Below are positions 27,701-36,595 of a DNA stretch of 46,710 nucleotides, in pieces. The stretch comes from Gammaproteobacteria bacterium (GTDB lineage: Bacteria > Pseudomonadota > Gammaproteobacteria > PS1 > Pseudothioglobaceae). How positions within the stretch are numbered: position 1 is the first letter of the stretch; each line of letters starts with the position of its first letter. The notes below the pieces were generated by a model. That model was not told the origin of the DNA, searched no databases, and saw only the letters and a program-made list of their open reading frames with translations. The translations under genes and the position numbers were made by a program. The stretch covers positions 1-46,710 of the forward strand of contig JAERTA010000114.1 in NCBI GenBank assembly GCA_016845205.1, given 5' to 3'.

Positions 27701-28478
27701 TCATTGGTAGGTTGGCACCACAAATAATAATATATTTAGAGTTGTACCAATCAGCAGATTCAGGTACGTCTGTTTGTTCACCCCATACTTGTGGAGAGGC
27801 AGGCGGTAAATCACAGTACCAGTCATAGAACGAGCCAACACCTGCGCCAATCATTGATAAGTATCTTGAACCAGCAGCATATGAAATCATACTCATGGCT
27901 GGAATAGGGCTGAAGCCATAAATACGATCAGGGCCCCATTTTTTAATGGTGTAAACATTAGCCGCCGCAGTCATTTCAACTACTTCTTCCCAAGTTGCGC
28001 GTACAAATCCACCCAATCCACGAACACTAACGTAGGAATCGCGTTTTTCTTGGTCAGCTTGAATTGCTTCCCAAGCTTCTACCGTGTCTTTGCCATTTTT
28101 GCGCTCAGCGCGGTATAAGTCTAATAAGCGGCCACGAATTAAAGGGTATTTAATACGGTGTGGAGAATATAAGTACCAAGAGAATGAAGCACCACGTTGA
28201 CAACCGCGAGGCTCATGATTTGGAAGGTCTTCACGAGTACGAGGATAATCGGTTTGTTGCATCTCGTATGATACTAGGCCATTTTTTACAAAAATTTGCC
28301 AAGAGCAACCACCGGTACAGTTTACACCGTGAGTAGAGCGTACTACTTTGTCATGACGCCAGCGATTACGATAGGTATCTTCCCATGCGCGATCTTCTTC
28401 AGTAACAATGCCGTGACCTTTTGAATAAGTTGACTTAATGCGATTAAAATATTTAAGTCTGTCTAAAAAATGACTCAT
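24735..28478 (-). CDS. narG: Respiratory nitrate reductase alpha subunit NarG
   Basis: 1247 aa; STHGVNCTGGCSWQIFVKNGLVSYEMQQTDYP. Confidence 0.97.
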   Translation of the reverse strand: MSHFLDRLKYFNRIKSTYSKGHGIVTEEDRAWEDTYRNRWRHDKVVRSTHGVNCTGGCSWQIFVKNGLVSYEMQQTDYPRTREDLPNHEPRGCQRGASFSWYLYSPHRIKYPLIRGRLLDLYRAERKNGKDTVEAWEAIQADQEKRDSYVSVRGLGGFVRATWEEVVEMTAAANVYTIKKWGPDRIYGFSPIPAMSMISYAAGSRYLSMIGAGVGSFYDWYCDLPPASPQVWGEQTDVPESADWYNSKYIIICGANLPMTRTPDAHFMTESRYNGTKIVSMAPDYAEYVKFADLWMPVKQGTDAAAFMAMGHVALKEFHVEKQDPYFTEYARSFTDFPMQVILEEVDGKTVTGRFLRASDFDKNLGEDNNPEWKTIVFDSKSNSFVAPNGSVGFRWGEEGKWNILEQAAGKDIEAELSCINTKDEVVDVTFPHFNPDEGDSLVRKIPARKLKLANGDEVMVTSVCDLQIAQYGIDRGLGDNLATSYDDESVPYTPAWAAKITGIPAADLETTGREFADNASKTRGKSMVILGAAINHWYHNDMNYRGIMNLLHMCGCVGQSGGGWAHYVGQEKLRPQAGWAPIAFGLDWQRPPRHTASTTYWYFHTDQWRYERVEADELLASTAKGKYKGSQLADYNVAAQRMGWTPSMPHFDKNPLDIVKEAEDAGATDEAGVSDYLADKLKSGDINFAYEDIDAEENFPRNLFVWRANLIGSSSKGHEYFLKHLLGAQNGVLSEGKEGEACSEIKWHEKSPVGKLDLMVDINFRLNSTGAYSDIVLPTATWYEKADLNTTDMHPFIHPLGKAVDPAWESKSDWQIFKTIAKKFSELSEKHLGVQKDVVALPMQHDTPMALAQPFGEVKDWKKGECDLIPGKTAPIFKVVERDYPNTYAKYIALGPLMKKLGNNIKGIDWNTDHEIDELATLNGTIKEEGISKGMPSLAQDVHVCDAVMRMAPETNGEVAHKSWSGQSKKTGIDHSHLYKGRQDEKITYHDIVSQPRKIITAPTWSGIESEEVSYNACYTNLHEHIPLRTLTGRAQFYQDHEWMLDFGEGFCAYKPAVNLRAHENIPDSVKKKPHLVLNWITPHSKWGIHSTYQDNLRMLTLFRGGPYFWVSEADAKAIGLEDNDWVEAVNDNGATVARVVVSQRVPDGMAMMYHAQEKNVNVPGSPTTGKRGGILNTVTRTVPKPTHMIGGYAQLSYAFNYYGTVGSNRDEYVIVHKIEDQDVDWLERPLTPEREAQKNPPGINN

Positions 28479-28564
28479 AGTCCTTTCTCCTGTTTGTTGT
28501 TTCTCTTCTTGTTAATTGCAAATCTTGTTTAAAGTTTATTTTTCCACCTGCTGTGGATAAAACC

Positions 28565-28578
28565 TTGACGAGGATCAA
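28565..28578. promoter_or_regulatory. FNR-type box TTGACGAGGATCAA upstream of narG
   Basis: TTGAC-N4-ATCAA ~87 bp upstream of narG start. Confidence 0.6.
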
Positions 28579-28632
28579 TAAAACTTTAACTTTTTATTAA
28601 AAATAACTAGTGATTAATTATTTTTAATAAAA

Positions 28633-28657
28633 TGGGGCGAGTGTTTAGCTCGCCCCA
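28633..28657. terminator. Intrinsic terminator (narK2 end)
   Basis: GGGGCGAG-TGTTTAG-CTCGCCCC with T-rich flanks on both sides. Confidence 0.7.
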
Positions 28658-28669
28658 ATATTTTTTTAT

Positions 28670-30283
28670 TTATGGATTATGGAATTCTGCATCCTTACGA
28701 AGGTAGAACCACCAGTTAATTACCATACAAACTGCGTAGAACACCGCAAAACCATAGAGTGCGTTTTCTGGTGTTGTTAGCTTAATCTGCTCACCAAACA
28801 CTTTTGGAATGATGAAGGCGCCATAAGCCGCTACCGCAGATGTCCAACCTAGAACTGGGCCAGCCTGCTCTTTGTTAAATACTTGTGAAATTGTTCTAAA
28901 AGTAGAACCATTACCAATACCTGTCATTGCAAATAGAATTACAAATAAGATTAGGAATGGGTAGAAGAACTCTTCCGGTGTCGCACTTGCGTAAGCTTGC
29001 TTCATGAAGTAAGCCACACCTAATGCAGAGGCCACCATAACAGCAGAGATGATTTGTGTCACTTTAGCACCACCCATCTTGTCGGCAATCATGCCACCAA
29101 TTGGTCGAATCAGTGCACCAACAAACGCACCCATCCAAGCATAAGTTAACGCTGAAGGGCCATTTGGATTAACGGTATTATGCGTCATAACACCGTCCAC
29201 CATAAGATGCTGGAAACCAAAGATCACTTTAATGGATAGTGCCAGTGTGGCCGCATAACCAATAAATGAGCCGAATGTCATGGTGTAAATCACCGTCATT
29301 GCCCACGTGTGTTTGTTACCAAAAATTTTGTATTGACGATTAATGCCTTCTTTATAGTCACTACCCAGTGGTAATAATTTAAGTAGCAATACTGTTAAAG
29401 TAATAATAATTGGTAGTGCTATCCACTTACTAAGCATCAGCCCTGATCCAGAAGCCACTTCAGGCAGCATTAGCCACAAACCAAAGGCTGCTGTTGCAAG
29501 ACCTAAAATCAACATCACAATGATCTTAATAAAAGCGCCTAGAGTTGAGCCAATATTTGGAGATACATGTTCCTCTGTAATATTGTTCATGCCCATCCAT
29601 GAGGCTAACGATAATGGAATAAGAATGACCAGCCACACATAGCCTGCATTTTGTAAGTAAGTGTCAGTACCTGCTGGAATCTTACCGATTAACGTACCGG
29701 AAGCAATTTGCAATTCTGTCGGATTACCCATCACTGCTAATGTCATTACCAAAGGAATAACGATTTGCATTGTGGTTACGCCAAAGTTACCTAAACCTGC
29801 ATTCATACCCAATGAATAACCTTGAATCTTCTTCGGAAAGAAGAAAGAAATGTTTGACATTGAAGAGGCAAAGTTACCACCACCAAAACCAGACATTAAG
29901 GCCAATACTTGGAAGTGCCAAAATGGTGTATCAGGCGTTGACAAGGCAATACCCAAGCCTAAGGCTGGGAGTATTAACAAGGTCGTGGTCAGCCAAATGG
30001 TGTTTCTACCACCTGCTAGGCGGATAAAAAAGGTTGACGGAATACGTAGTGTCGCACCTGATAAACCTGCAATCGCGGCCAAAGTGAACAGTTGTGACTT
30101 ATCAAAACCGCCATAACCTGTATTTAGCATCTGCACGGTAATAATACCCCACATCAACCATACGGCAAATCCCGACAATAAACTTGGGATAGAAATCCAC
30201 AAGTTACGGTTGGCAATTGCCTTGCCAGTGCTTTCCCACTCGGACTCATCATCCGGGTTCCAGCTTTTTATATCTTTAGCCAT
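28670..30283 (-). CDS. narK2: NarK-type nitrate/nitrite transporter (NarK2-like)
   Basis: 537 aa MFS, 12+ TM; GFGGGNFASSMSNISFFFPK. Confidence 0.88.
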   Translation of the reverse strand: MAKDIKSWNPDDESEWESTGKAIANRNLWISIPSLLSGFAVWLMWGIITVQMLNTGYGGFDKSQLFTLAAIAGLSGATLRIPSTFFIRLAGGRNTIWLTTTLLILPALGLGIALSTPDTPFWHFQVLALMSGFGGGNFASSMSNISFFFPKKIQGYSLGMNAGLGNFGVTTMQIVIPLVMTLAVMGNPTELQIASGTLIGKIPAGTDTYLQNAGYVWLVILIPLSLASWMGMNNITEEHVSPNIGSTLGAFIKIIVMLILGLATAAFGLWLMLPEVASGSGLMLSKWIALPIIITLTVLLLKLLPLGSDYKEGINRQYKIFGNKHTWAMTVIYTMTFGSFIGYAATLALSIKVIFGFQHLMVDGVMTHNTVNPNGPSALTYAWMGAFVGALIRPIGGMIADKMGGAKVTQIISAVMVASALGVAYFMKQAYASATPEEFFYPFLILFVILFAMTGIGNGSTFRTISQVFNKEQAGPVLGWTSAVAAYGAFIIPKVFGEQIKLTTPENALYGFAVFYAVCMVINWWFYLRKDAEFHNP

Positions 30284-30317
30284 TACGACCTCCTTTTATT
30301 AAAAACTCTTTCAATTA

Positions 30318-31724
30318 CTAATGACTACCTTTTTGCGCGTTGGCTTTAAAGGTGTTATATCTTTCGTTAAATTCTTCAAGCAGATCCATTTGTTCTAATA
30401 TTGCACGAGCAGAGATAACCTCTTCTGGGTTGTCATGTGTTTGTGCGTATTCATCAAACGCATCGTCTCTAGCTTGTTGAATATTTTTCGCTTCTTGATC
30501 TTTACCAAAGGTAAAGTACATCCATATTAAAGACACCGCAGTTGCGCCGAATAGCAACATAAAGATCACCGAATTGATGTGAGTGAAATCAATTAAAGCG
30601 CCAAACATAATTGGCAACAAGAAACCACCCATACCACCAGCAAGGCCAACCACACCTGAAGCCACACCAATGTTGTCCGAATATTCATCTGATAAAAACT
30701 TAAATACGGAAGCCTTTCCAAAACCCCAAGCAATACCGAGCACAAACAGGAATGCAGTAAAGATCCAAACATTTAGACTAAGATCAAAATGCTCCGAACC
30801 GTGGGTTGTTTGGATAACCAACCCAGTTTGTGGGTATGACATAAAGAATAAGCAGATAAGTGAAATCCACATCACCCACCAAGTTACTTTGTAGGCGCCA
30901 TATTTGTCTGAAAACCAACCGCCGAGTGCACGAATTACACCTGAAGGCAGTACAAAGATTGCAGCGAGTAATGCCGCTGTTGTTAGGTCAAAACCATATT
31001 CATTGATATAGTATTTTGTCATCCATAAAGACAAACCAACAAAACCACCAAAAACCAATGAGTAATATTGCATGTATTTCCATATCTTTGGATCTTTTAA
31101 TATCTCTAATTGTTCTTTTGTGCTTACACGTGTTTTGTGTTGGTGAGCAGGATCTGTGTAAGTAAACATCCAGTATAGGATGACTACCACAATCATAGCA
31201 ACAGCATAAATTTTAGGTACTGATTGCCAGCCGTAGGCTACTACTAATGATGGTGCAACAAATTTAGTTAGCGCGGCACCCGCATTACCGGCACCAAAAA
31301 TACCCATGGCAAAACCTTGGTGTTTTTGATCAAACCATTTGGCAGTATAGGCAATACCAACCGAGAAAGAGGCGCCAGCAATACCCACAAATAAACCTAA
31401 GATTAAGAATTGCCAATACTCAGTCGCACTACCGATAAACCACAGAGGGGCGATCATGGTTAGCATTAAAACAAAGTAAACAATTCGACCACCTACAATG
31501 TCAGTTAGCATACCCACTGGCAATCTAAAGATAGATCCCGTTAAAATTGGTGTTGCTACCAGTAGGCCAAATTGAGTTTCAGATAATTCTAATAGTTCTT
31601 TAATCGGAATACCAATAATTGAAAATATAACCCAAACAGCAAAACAAGCTGTAAAGGCAATCGTATTTGCAGCTAATACTGAATTAGCTTGTGCTTTTGG
31701 ATTACTGATTATTGATAAACCCAT
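30318..31724 (-). CDS. narK1: NarK-type nitrate transporter (NarK1-like)
   Basis: 468 aa MFS; VGIAGASFSVGIAYTAKWF; FGAGNAGAALTKFVAP. Confidence 0.88.
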   Translation of the reverse strand: MGLSIISNPKAQANSVLAANTIAFTACFAVWVIFSIIGIPIKELLELSETQFGLLVATPILTGSIFRLPVGMLTDIVGGRIVYFVLMLTMIAPLWFIGSATEYWQFLILGLFVGIAGASFSVGIAYTAKWFDQKHQGFAMGIFGAGNAGAALTKFVAPSLVVAYGWQSVPKIYAVAMIVVVILYWMFTYTDPAHQHKTRVSTKEQLEILKDPKIWKYMQYYSLVFGGFVGLSLWMTKYYINEYGFDLTTAALLAAIFVLPSGVIRALGGWFSDKYGAYKVTWWVMWISLICLFFMSYPQTGLVIQTTHGSEHFDLSLNVWIFTAFLFVLGIAWGFGKASVFKFLSDEYSDNIGVASGVVGLAGGMGGFLLPIMFGALIDFTHINSVIFMLLFGATAVSLIWMYFTFGKDQEAKNIQQARDDAFDEYAQTHDNPEEVISARAILEQMDLLEEFNERYNTFKANAQKGSH

Positions 31725-31789
31725 AACGTCTCCCTGGTTAAATTAAAACTTTGTTATTTTTTATTATTCTGTTTGTTTTTGATAAAACC

Positions 31790-31803
31790 TTGACGCATAT
31801 CAA
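31790..31803. promoter_or_regulatory. FNR-type box TTGACGCATATCAA upstream of narK1
   Basis: TTGAC-N4-ATCAA; minus-strand AATAAT at 31763-31768, 28.5 bp from centre. Confidence 0.65.
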
Positions 31804-31908
31804 GAGAAATCAAGTTTTTTCGCATAAATGATTTGAGGGTAGGTGTCCATCAGCTTTTTGCAGTGTAAAATTAATTCAAGTTAATCGTTAATTTGGTGAA
31901 TAAGTAAT

Positions 31909-32460
31909 ATGGTCGATACACAACAGTCTTTTGAGAAGACAAAGATCAAGGTTGGTTTTATCACAATTTCAGATCGAGCAGCTCGTGGTGAATATGAGGA
32001 CATTGGCGGGCCTGCTATGCAAGCATGGATTAGCCATGCAATCCTTTCACCGTATGAGGTTCAGAGTATTATTATTGAAGACGAGCAAGATTTAATCGAG
32101 CAAACTATGATTGACTTTGCTGATCAAAAAAAATGTAATTTAATCCTCACTACTGGTGGCACTGGGCCAACCACACGCGACGTCACACCTGAGGCTACGC
32201 ACAATGTTTGTGAGCGAATCTTTGATGGGTTTGCAGAGCAAATGCGCAATGTTTCGCTACGAACTGTACCAACGGCAATTTTATCGCGTCAAACTGCAGG
32301 TACACGAGGCAACAGCTTAATTATCAACTTACCGGGAAAGCCTGCTGCAATTGCCGTTTGCTTGGGTGCGGTGTTTTTAGCAGTGCCAAAATGTTTAGAG
32401 TTGTTAGATAACTCTAATATTCAAATTGATTTGGATTTTGTAGAACAAGAATTTGAATAA
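31909..32460 (+). CDS. mogA: Molybdopterin adenylyltransferase MogA/MoaB
   Basis: 183 aa; TISDRAARGEYEDIGGPAM; TTGGTGPTTRDVTPEA. Confidence 0.88.
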   Translation: MVDTQQSFEKTKIKVGFITISDRAARGEYEDIGGPAMQAWISHAILSPYEVQSIIIEDEQDLIEQTMIDFADQKKCNLILTTGGTGPTTRDVTPEATHNVCERIFDGFAEQMRNVSLRTVPTAILSRQTAGTRGNSLIINLPGKPAAIAVCLGAVFLAVPKCLELLDNSNIQIDLDFVEQEFE

Positions 32461-32650
32461 TGAGTGATTTTTTATTGGATTTTAAAAAAATCCAAAATTT
32501 TTCAAATTCTAATCAAAAATCTTCAGTTTAATTAAAAAATCACTGTTTTTGCCTTAAAAACTGCCTATTATTCAGTGTTTTTAGGGTGATTTTGATAGGA
32601 CTGTGGTCGTTAGATTGCTTCGCGGTGTTTTTTCCGAATTTTTTTAAGCG

Positions 32651-33385
32651 TTAGTGATGAGCACACTGTTGTGTTTGGAATAAATCACAATCTACGCCGG
32701 TGGTTTTGTCGCAATATTGGCATAATTTATCATCACTTTCTAACTGTATTTCTTTGTTGTTAATAAAAATTCCATCATTTTTAAGATCAGTCAGTGCTCT
32801 AGAGAAAGATTCTGGTGTCATGCCTAAATAAGCAGCAATTAAACGTTTGGGATGTGCAAACTCCAGGTTGTTGTTGATTTTGGTGCGTAGTAAATACCAG
32901 CCTACTTTCTCTCGTGTGGTTTTGAGTTGCAACATTTCAGAAAATTGCATAAATTCTTGTGTACTTTTGGCCAATAACTGAATAACATTCATTGAAAATT
33001 GATGATTTTTCGCAATTAAGTCATTGACTTTGTTTTTACTAAAACAAATTAGCGTTGTGTCTCTAACAAATTTTGCTGCAATGTTGTAATGTGGCAAAAA
33101 ATGCATGGGCGAAATAACATCATTTTGATCAATAATGCGCAAGACTAATTCATCACCTCTTTGGTCGAATTGAGTGAGTTTGAACAGCCCCTCGTAGGCA
33201 AAGTAGAGGTTTGCATATTCTTCGGCATTGAGAATAACCGTCTCATCTTTTTGATATTGAACCACCTGCATTGATCCAAAGAATTTGTCTAAATCCGATG
33301 TTGAGATATTTGCAAAAATTGATTGATTTGATAAAAAATCAAAATAATTGTTTGCTGAGTCTTTATTTGCAGGCATGCGCCTCAT
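32651..33385 (-). CDS. Crp/Fnr family regulator with C-terminal Cys cluster
   Basis: 244 aa; HTH LIAAYLGMTPESFSRALTDLK; C-terminus CQYCDKTTGVDCDLFQTQQCAHH. Confidence 0.88.
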   Translation of the reverse strand: MRRMPANKDSANNYFDFLSNQSIFANISTSDLDKFFGSMQVVQYQKDETVILNAEEYANLYFAYEGLFKLTQFDQRGDELVLRIIDQNDVISPMHFLPHYNIAAKFVRDTTLICFSKNKVNDLIAKNHQFSMNVIQLLAKSTQEFMQFSEMLQLKTTREKVGWYLLRTKINNNLEFAHPKRLIAAYLGMTPESFSRALTDLKNDGIFINNKEIQLESDDKLCQYCDKTTGVDCDLFQTQQCAHH

Positions 33386-33393
33386 TTTATCTA

Positions 33394-33417
33394 ATTAATT
33401 GATTTGTATCAATTAAT
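33394..33417. promoter_or_regulatory. 24-bp palindrome with FNR box ATTAATTGAT-TTGT-ATCAATTAAT
   Basis: 10-bp perfect arms; core 33399-33412; TACAAT (+) at 33434-33439. Confidence 0.75.
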
Positions 33418-33477
33418 GATTTTATTTTTTTATTACAATGGCTCACTAATTTATAAAAACCATTTATGACGTAATAG

Positions 33478-33681
33478 ATGCAGTGCAACCTGAGTAAGTT
33501 AGACAAAAGAATGCGTTTTGGTGTCGGCTCAACTGTCATTGCTGTTGGGCTCTGGTTTGGGTCAATATGGGGGATGTTAGGCTTTGTTTTAATATTAAGT
33601 GCAATATGGGGATATTGCCCTATTTACACATTATTTGACACATCTAGCTGTAATGAGGACTGTAGTCGTTGTGGTAAATAA
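33478..33681 (+). CDS. DUF2892 (YgaP-type TM) small membrane protein
   Basis: 67 aa; NLSKLDKRMRFGVGSTVIAVGLW...GYCPIYTLF...CSRCGK. Confidence 0.75.
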   Translation: MQCNLSKLDKRMRFGVGSTVIAVGLWFGSIWGMLGFVLILSAIWGYCPIYTLFDTSSCNEDCSRCGK

Positions 33682-33691
33682 AGTGTTTTAT

Positions 33692-34315
33692 TTAGACGAT
33701 ACACAGCTTTTCATCTAAACAATTATTCGTGGTGCAAGTTTGTACGGTTAGATCGCTGTTGTATTTGTTTTTCATTAATCTTCTTAATCTGTTTAATTGA
33801 TCATCACTCATCAATTCAGGGTGCTTGGTAATGCGTAATTGGTAATCAACTTTTGAGGCTAATAAAATATCAAGCGATTGCCAAGCTTTATCAGCTGATT
33901 TTGGAGTTTGGGTTACTAACTCGTAATTAAGCGGTAAATGCTTAATATCAAAACCCACCCAATCTAGGTGATCTAAGCATTGTTTCAGTATTTTTGGATA
34001 GGCACCACCGGTATGCAAACCAACCTTAAACCCCAGTGCTTTGGTCTGTTTGATTGCATCTAATAGATTTTTTTGTAAGCAGGGCTCGCCACCACTAAAT
34101 ACCACAGCATCCAATAAACCTACTCTGGTTTTGATAAATTCAAAAATCTGTTGCCAACTAAATTTAGTTTGTTTATTCGCTGGGATTAGATCATGATTAT
34201 GGCAGTATCGACATCGCCAAGGGCAGCCTTGTGTGAAGACCACACAAGACAAATTATTAGGATAATCGATGGTGGTTAATGGTTCAAAACCACCAATATT
34301 AAGTAGCTCTGTCAA
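33692..34315 (-). CDS. nrdG: Anaerobic ribonucleoside-triphosphate reductase activating protein NrdG
   Basis: Radical SAM CPWRCRYCHN; FSGGEPCLQ; TTG start at 34315. Confidence 0.92.
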   Translation of the reverse strand: MTELLNIGGFEPLTTIDYPNNLSCVVFTQGCPWRCRYCHNHDLIPANKQTKFSWQQIFEFIKTRVGLLDAVVFSGGEPCLQKNLLDAIKQTKALGFKVGLHTGGAYPKILKQCLDHLDWVGFDIKHLPLNYELVTQTPKSADKAWQSLDILLASKVDYQLRITKHPELMSDDQLNRLRRLMKNKYNSDLTVQTCTTNNCLDEKLCIV

Positions 34316-34470
34316 TGCAGTTTTTGTTCTTTAAAACAAACACGCTCAGCCTGTTCAGACTGCTTTCCAGGGTTAAAGCTACTCACAGGGCGATGGTATC
34401 CCATGACTCTGGTCCATACTTCACACACTTGGCGCTCATCATTGGTTAGCGATATTTTTTGCTTTTTCAT
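34312..34470 (-). CDS. 52-aa ORF with NrdD C-terminal glycyl-radical-like segment
   Basis: MKKQKISLTNDERQVCEVWTRVMGYHRPVSSFNPGKQSEQAERVCFKEQKLH; SD AAAGGAG; overlaps nrdD 3' end by 32 nt in another frame. Not in the ORF track. Confidence 0.75.
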   Translation of the reverse strand: MKKQKISLTNDERQVCEVWTRVMGYHRPVSSFNPGKQSEQAERVCFKEQKLH

Positions 34471-36493
34471 TATTTTCTCCTTTGGTTGTTGTTAATTGTT
34501 TCTTTGCTAATAGTGCTTCATCACATTTTGGACAATACTCATGCTCACCTTCAAGGTAGCCATGTGTTGGGCAAATTGAGAAGGTTGGGGTGATGGTGAT
34601 ATAAGGCAAGCGGAAGTTTTCTAGCGAGCGTTTAACCATCTTCATACAAGCCTCGCCACTACTAATGCGTTCACCCATGTATAAATGCAGTACGGTGCCG
34701 CCGGTATATTTGGTTTGTAATTCATCTTGACGTTCTAGGGCTTCAAATGGATCAGAAGTGTAGCCCACAGGCAATTGTGAGGAATTGGTGTAGTAAGGTT
34801 TCTTTTCATCGCCAGCGTGTAAGATCTCAGGATAGCGCTTCCTGTCTTCTTTGGCAAAGCGATAGGTCGTACCTTCAGCTGGTGTTGCTTCAAGGTTAAA
34901 CATGTGGCCTGTTTGTTCTTGGAACTCAACCATGCGCATACGAATATGGTCTAAGAATTCCACAGCCATTTCATAGCCATGGTTTGAAGTAATGTCTTGT
35001 TTGTCGGCAGAAAAGTTGCGAATCATCTCATTAATGCCATTCACACCAATGGTGGAAAAATGATTTCTCAGTGTACCTAAGTAGCGTTTGGTATAAGGGA
35101 ATAGGCCGTTGTCCATTAATTTTTGTACGACTTTGCGTTTTACCTCTAGTGAATCTTTGGCCATTAACAGTAGTTTATCAAGTTGCTCATATAGGCCTTC
35201 TTTGTCACCCCGATGTGTGTACCCTAGTCGAGCACAGTTAACGGTAACCACGCCTAATGAACCCGTCTGCTCTGCAGAACCAAACAGTCCATTGCCACGT
35301 TTTAATAACTCATTTAGATCGAGCTGTAAGCGACAGCACATAGATCTGACCATGTTTGGTTTTAAGTCAGAATTTAAGAAATTTTGAAAATAAGGCAAAC
35401 CATATTTGGCAGTCATATCAAATAAACGCTTGGCATTTTCACTTTCCCATGGGAAGTCAGGCGTCATGTTGTAGGTCGGGATTGGGAAAGTAAAGACTCT
35501 GCCTTTAGCGTCTCCTTCAGTCATTACCTCAATATATGCTTGATTAATCATATCCATTTCTTTTTGTAGATCACCATATTTGAAAGGCATTTCTTCGTCA
35601 CCCATCATTGGCACTTGATCGCGCAAATCTTCAGGGCACACCCAATCAAAGGTTAGGTTGGTAAAAGGTGTTTGCGTGCCCCAGCGAGAGGGTACGTTTA
35701 GGTTGTAAATAAGCTCTTGAATTTGTTGTTTAACGATTCCATAGCTCAAATTATCTAAGCGAATATAAGGCGCGAGATAAGTATCAAATGATGAAAATGC
35801 TTGTGCACCAGCCCACTCGTTTTGCAAAGTTCCTAAGAAATTGACTATCTGACCAACCGCACTAGACAAATGCTTCGGTGGAGCGGCCTCAATGCGTCCA
35901 TCAACACCATTTAACCCTTCTCTTAACAGAGTTCTGAGTGACCAGCCTGCACAATATCCAGCCAACATATCCAAATCATGAATATGTAAATCGCCTTGAC
36001 GATGTGCATTGCCAACTTCTGGTGAATAAACATGGGAGAGCCAATAATTAGCAATCACTTTGCCGGATACATTTAAGATTAATCCACCCAATGAATAGCC
36101 TTGGTTTGCATTTGCATTGACACGCCAATCGGCTCTATCAACATATTCATTAATTGATGCAGCAACATCCACCAGTGTTTTTTTGTCTTCACGTAGTGTT
36201 TTATGTTTGGCGCGATAAGCAATATAGGTTCTGGCCGTCTTAACAAAATTTGACGAAATTAATACTTGCTCGACAATGTCCTGAATACGTTCAATACTAG
36301 GCTCACTCTCTGATGAGTAGCCTAAAACTTTGAGAACTTGACTGGTTAATAAGTCAGCCTCATTTTTATCAAATTCTTCACTAACTTGGCCTGCTCTGAG
36401 TATGGCTTGGTGAATTTTTTTTTTGTCAAAAAAAGCAGTGGTACCATCTCTTTTAATAACACTAAGTGGCGTGTTTGCGCTTGCTATATTCAT
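34439..36493 (-). CDS. nrdD: Anaerobic ribonucleoside-triphosphate reductase, large polypeptide NrdD
   Basis: 684 aa; ATP-cone N-terminus VIKRDGTTAFFDKKKIHQAI; GEACMKMVKRSLEN; zinc-site-like CPTHGYLEGEHEYCPKC near the C-terminus. Confidence 0.93.
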   Translation of the reverse strand: MNIASANTPLSVIKRDGTTAFFDKKKIHQAILRAGQVSEEFDKNEADLLTSQVLKVLGYSSESEPSIERIQDIVEQVLISSNFVKTARTYIAYRAKHKTLREDKKTLVDVAASINEYVDRADWRVNANANQGYSLGGLILNVSGKVIANYWLSHVYSPEVGNAHRQGDLHIHDLDMLAGYCAGWSLRTLLREGLNGVDGRIEAAPPKHLSSAVGQIVNFLGTLQNEWAGAQAFSSFDTYLAPYIRLDNLSYGIVKQQIQELIYNLNVPSRWGTQTPFTNLTFDWVCPEDLRDQVPMMGDEEMPFKYGDLQKEMDMINQAYIEVMTEGDAKGRVFTFPIPTYNMTPDFPWESENAKRLFDMTAKYGLPYFQNFLNSDLKPNMVRSMCCRLQLDLNELLKRGNGLFGSAEQTGSLGVVTVNCARLGYTHRGDKEGLYEQLDKLLLMAKDSLEVKRKVVQKLMDNGLFPYTKRYLGTLRNHFSTIGVNGINEMIRNFSADKQDITSNHGYEMAVEFLDHIRMRMVEFQEQTGHMFNLEATPAEGTTYRFAKEDRKRYPEILHAGDEKKPYYTNSSQLPVGYTSDPFEALERQDELQTKYTGGTVLHLYMGERISSGEACMKMVKRSLENFRLPYITITPTFSICPTHGYLEGEHEYCPKCDEALLAKKQLTTTKGENNEKAKNIANQ

Positions 36494-36545
36494 ATTATTC
36501 CCCTATATAATTAGATTAATCAAAAAATACCTATTTTCTAGGTAA

Positions 36546-36592
36546 GCACTATATCTAGTGTTTTTAAATTATAGAACAACTATATGTAGTGG
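36546..36592. promoter_or_regulatory. Tandem NrdR-box-like sites upstream of nrdD
   Basis: GCACTATATCTAGTGT (36546-36561) and CAACTATATGTAGTGG (36577-36592), centres 31 bp apart. Confidence 0.65.
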
Positions 36593-36595
36593 TAT

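Noticed and set aside
32461-32640. AT-rich intergenic region with TTGGATTTT-AAA-AAAATCCAA hairpin and TTTCCGAATTTTTT similar to 4180-4200
   Set aside because: Probably a terminator or AT-rich similarity; too low in complexity to claim a repeat family.
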